A DNA stretch of 64,000 nucleotides. Origin: Strix aluco (Eukaryota; Chordata; Aves; Strigiformes; Strigidae). A program made the position numbers and the translations under genes. Below the pieces are notes generated by a model. That model saw only the letters and a program-made list of their open reading frames with translations. It had not been told where the DNA came from and ran no database searches. The DNA is taken from positions 132,470,621-132,534,620 of the forward strand of contig NC_133931.1 in assembly GCF_031877795.1 (NCBI RefSeq), in the 5' to 3' direction. Below are positions 60,001 to 64,000 of the stretch, piece by piece; within the stretch, counting starts at the first letter, position 1; each line of letters starts with the position of its first letter.

Positions 60001-63000
60001 TTCTGTGGTGGGATTTCATATAACTTATATTAGGAACAGAAGGAGTTGTCACTATCTGGTAGTGGAGAATTTAACACTTCTCATAGAAGAGATGTCTGTA
60101 AAGAGTTACTGTAGAGAACATACTTGTTGCTCTTTCTTAAAACACAGCTGCATAGCCAGATGCAGACAACTATGGGCTTGGTTAGCCTGTCTTTTGAGCT
60201 AGGGGAACAGGAAGCATCCCTAATCCTGAACATATATAGTTGAGTTAGGAATGAGTAGTATTAGAGCAAAGAACTCCTGCCTCTTAGATGAACTATTAGT
60301 ATGGGTGCAGCTGTGCACAGATGTAAATGGTTTTAGCTTGGAAATTGCTCACATACAGGTGAAGAAATGCACTGTATTTGACCACACAGATACATTCTTG
60401 GTGAGTTCTGTCCTGAACCTCAGCATAGATGAACAAGATGAATATTGCATCTGAGACACAGGAGTAGGAGATCCATCTTCCTGAAATTGTCTCATATTTC
60501 CTCTTGTCAACTACTTTTCTTGATCTTTGCTTACAAAGGTATTTCTAGGCTCAATAAGGGATATGAGGGAAGTGTTTATTTGCAGTATTCACCGTCAGTC
60601 TCAGCTTGAAGGAAAATAGGTGAAAGCAAGCCCAGGAGTCTAAAGGAAATGCTTCTTGTGTTTATTAACCAAGAGGGAATATTTTTCAGAATGGATGTGT
60701 TTAAAAGGAGTCCTCTCTTAAGCTCAATGAGATATAAGAATATGTGCTGGCTGTAACCAAGATTACTACATGGTCTGGAGAAGTGAAGCTTGTTTTGATT
60801 TTGTTTTTTCTTTCTTTTGTGTTTTTATGTTATCCCTTTGAGGAAAAGTACAAGCAGAAGAGAGCCCTAAGGGTTATAAACTGTACTCTCAATATATTAT
60901 AAAAGGCAGTAAATGTGGAAAGGAAAGTGTAATAGTTGCCTATGCTAGACACAGTCTGATCTAAAGCCCATCAATGAAATGGGTATTTTTCTCACTGCTT
61001 CTAGACAAGTTTAACAAAGTTCCACCCCTCCCCTTCAACAAAAAAACCTTGCAACAAGCAAACTAACAAATCAGAAGTTCAGGGGAACAAAAGGTGCTAC
61101 ACATTTTGGTCACATCTAGTTTTAGATGTTCAACTCCAAACACTTACATCACTTGTCTGACTAACCATAAGGGCACCGGTGGTGAAGCTGGAGGTGAAAA
61201 GCAACTCTCTGCATGTCACACTCTAACCACAGGCACTCAGCATAAACAATAATGCTGGATACTGAGTGGGACATCATACTACAGCTAAAAAGTCTCTATG
61301 TGAGGCAAGTGTCTTATCTGCCATAAACAAGGACATTCATATACAACTAGGAATACCTCACCAATTCAGAACAATTAATGGTATGATAACTCAACACATT
61401 TAATCTTTAAATGATGTTTCAGACCTTGTGAAAAAATAAAAGTGAGGCAGAAATAGCAGAAAAATATATTGATTTGTCAGTAATTGATTTTTTTTTTTAA
61501 AAAAACAAAACACCCCATGAATCCTGCTCTCATTATGCCATCTCAGATTGATGTTCTGAGATATTATGTGTTTTTGCAACTAACTCATCTGTAATAAAAG
61601 GCCCAGAGCAGAGAAATATGACTCAGAAAAGGATTTGAAAGCACCAAACTGAACTTCTCATGATGCCTTAGAAAGCTATTCCTAGCTCATTGTCATTGCT
61701 AGAGGCCTAGCAGAACGGTGAACAATCCCCTTTCTTGGTATTAGCAGAGTTGTGCCATAATCTTTAGATGCCAAAAGGTTTTGCTGTGTCTGACCTAGCT
61801 TGAACAGGTGGGCTGAGCTCTCTGCAAGTCTTTACACATTACTTACATGCTTTATATATTAATTTGAAGATAATAGCAGATAAACCAAAGGCTCTTTGAT
61901 AGGTGTTCATTGTATCATTGCAAATAAATCCAGGCTGAGTTTAAGTGTTCATTATTAAATTGTTCACTACTATGATGAAGAGAAATTGCTTGATGTCACT
62001 TTTTTCTGATATGGAAGCCCTGTTAGTGCCAGTCAAGCAAAACACAAACGCAGGTGCTGAACTCTGAATGTGCAACACAGGTTGCAGTGAGGCTCTTCAC
62101 ATGTTTAAATGTATGCTTCCATCCTCTGCTGGACTGAGGCGTATGTCCTGCAAGAGCATCTCCGAGTACTGTAAAAATGGACGCAACGTTAAATTCTTGT
62201 ACTACCACTGAATTAATATTAAAATGAATTAAAATCTTCTATCTGAAAAATGACATTGTAGTACACTTCTTAATATCATACTCCCTGATTTTTCTCTAGT
62301 GTGAATTAAAATCTAAACACCTGAGCAATGCCAAAGTTCACATGACAAACCATTGACTGAATTGTGTACAACTCTTGAGGCAATAGCCTGAGGATTTAAA
62401 CTAGAAATAGATCTAACAAGGATAACCTTATTATTTTATATTGTGCCTTATATTTTTGTTACCTAGCTTAGTGATGTGTATCTGATTGATGAGGGATAAT
62501 GATGATTTTGTATGGTACAGAAGCTGAGGATCTTCATCCTTTAGCAAGGCCCACAGAAGATTTAGGTACTAGCCAAAACAAGGTTTAAGCAGAATAAGTG
62601 AATGGTAAGGGGTTGTCTTTCTATCTAGTCTTCACTAATAGTGGATATGAGAAATAATTCAGCCCTTAGGAGCTTGGAAGTAAATACTTATCAGTAAACC
62701 CAGCTGTAATACAGTTTTAATCCTAAGCCTGATGTAAGTTTTAAGCTATTGAAATAGCAGAGAAAATGGGGAAATGACCTTGTGTTACACATTGGTCAAA
62801 GTAAGAGGTCTATTTCACTTTGTTTTTTGGTCAGAGTTCTGTTTGGCTATTGGTTTTCTAATGTAAACTCTAGTGCATATTACAAAATGACCCTGCTCAG
62901 TGCTGGAGAAAGCTGATTGTCCACTACTTGGTAGGAGATGAGGAGAGTCCTTGGTTATGCCACCCAGTCTCATCTGCTGTAGCCAGAGCCTACCTCACCC

Positions 63001-64000
63001 CCACAGTTGGACAAGATGTGTCTGGGGTTCTTGGTTGAGACAGAAAACATGTCTTTCTGCCTTTCATGCTTATGCTGATGATGCTGGCCAAGCGCTGAGA
63101 AAAATGTAGCTCAGATTTGCCTACCAGCTCTGTTGCAAACCCTTGACATCAGACAGTTACTGTAGCTTTTGGTGGTCAGCACAACATGCATAAGTATGCA
63201 TGGTATTACTTTGACTTCCCACAGTTACCACACAGGTCTGTGGCTGCTTCTGCTTGGTCCTGCCTCTGCTTAACTCGTATGCCAACCAGTGGAACCAGTC
63301 CTGAGTTTGTTTATGCGTGTGTTGAGTGTTGGAAATACATGGTGGGTGAGTGGAGAGGCCAGTAAGGAAGGCTGTATAGCTTAAAGAATGTGTTTTCATG
63401 TGCTGGTTTTATTGGGGATTTTTTCTAATAGAAAGTGGGTTGCCTTGTATTTTTTTAATCCGGATTACTGTGCATGATTTCTTGGTCAGATGGTAACCAG
63501 TTTTGATTCAAAGATCTGCCAGAGAGGACAAAGAGTAGCCTTCTGTGAGTAAAGATCAGTGTTTCTGTGGATCAAAATTAAGTATAAAGAGCACATACAT
63601 GAACACATATGAGCAGATATAAATATATGTATGTTTGTTACAATGACAAATAACTTGGCCTGCTTTTGTGGAAGTCCATACCAGGAGAGGATTCTTAGCA
63701 TTGCCTGTCTTTGTCGGAGTCTTCAGACTAGGGCTCAGAGAGCTGAGATATGGCTCCCCATGGAAGTCCATGTTTCAAAATACTACAGGGTATGCTAAGG
63801 ACAGGATCCTTTGTGGTGGGTGCTATACTTGCCTTCCAGATAAACCAAGAACACAGAAAAGCACCCAGGGTGATGCTTCTTGAAGCAGGGCTGTCAAAAT
63901 TCATTCTATGTGAAGAGAGCAAAGTGTGGAGTGAGGTCTTTTGTCTTGGACAACAATAAAGGTTTTTGGAGGAATAAAAATGGTGTGACTTGTTGACATG

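Larger units (their letters stand above)
41092..64000 (+). other. NXPH1: NXPH1 intron, continuing beyond the window
   Basis: From the donor to the right edge no second neurexophilin exon is visible. The expected exon would give an open frame of about 250 codons with the neurexophilin pro-region and cysteine-rich domain, and no frame resembles that. The first 7 kb are rich in CpG and regulatory-looking blocks. The rest is AT-rich with old repeat relics and poly-T runs. Extent is inferred from the absence of the next exon. Confidence 0.75.
49800..64000. other. AT-rich distal part of the intron, no exon seen
   Basis: About 14 kb of AT-rich DNA with no CpG cluster and no frame longer than about 82 codons. 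It holds the ancient repeat relics near 50.3 and 51.3 kb, a T29 run at 54635-54663, a heptamer tandem near 57.0 kb and scattered short T-runs (52351, 55372, 61492). I see no splice-flanked coding segment, no retroelement body of recognisable age and no structured RNA. Confidence 0.6.

Noticed and set aside
41092..64000. Searched for the second coding exon of NXPH1.
   Set aside because: No open frame of suitable length with neurexophilin features is present, so it must lie downstream of the window.
1..64000. Looked for bacterial, viral, CRISPR, tRNA or rRNA features and for a novel defence-type gene cluster.
   Set aside because: Spliced avian gene structure, CR1 LINEs and CpG islands show vertebrate nuclear DNA. 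No such features are present.

Overview
The window looks like bird genomic DNA. It is mostly AT-rich and non-coding, and it carries a 5'-truncated CR1 LINE whose 3' end has the octamer repeats typical of avian CR1. It also has long homopolymer tracts and one very sharp GC-rich CpG island domain. I see no operons, ribosome binding sites, tRNA or rRNA genes, CRISPR arrays or viral genes. Apart from one short coding exon, nearly all open frames are short chance frames, frames inside GC-rich DNA, or broken LINE sequence.

The one gene I can support is NXPH1 (neurexophilin-1) on the + strand. An 18-codon coding exon at 41038-41091 encodes a signal peptide that matches the start of neurexophilin-1, and it is followed at once by a consensus splice donor (GTGAGT). 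The rest of the protein must lie beyond the right edge, because no neurexophilin-like frame occurs in the remaining 23 kb. So 1-39 kb is upstream intergenic DNA, 39-41.1 kb is the promoter and 5' exon region, and 41.1-64 kb is the start of a very long intron.

Region by region: 1-12.2 kb is gene-free with an ancient MIR/L2-like relic near 6.7 kb. At 12.25-13.43 kb lies the CR1 copy on the - strand, with a disabled reverse transcriptase. From 13.4 to 27 kb there is gene-free DNA with another MIR/L2-like relic and a small dispersed repeat. At 27.0-28.7 kb lies a much older, heavily decayed CR1/L3-like LINE, also on the - strand. From 28.7 to 39 kb there is gene-free DNA with two patches that look like conserved enhancers (about 30.4 and 33.0 kb) and several low-complexity tracts. 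At 39.0-42.25 kb is the NXPH1 CpG island, with a GGCAG-type minisatellite, a candidate non-coding exon 1, the signal-peptide exon, and a second GC-box/CCAAT/CTCF-like cluster inside the intron. From 42.25 to 48.05 kb the intron keeps unusually many CpGs, has two more CpG islands, and has several AT-rich blocks dense in homeodomain, GATA and SOX-like sites. From 48 to 64 kb is ordinary AT-rich intron with ancient repeat relics and poly-T tracts.

I found no new multi-gene system. The most useful observations are the NXPH1 assignment from an exon too short for routine ORF finding, the uORF just ahead of it, the extended CpG-retaining intronic domain, and the hidden ancient LINE.
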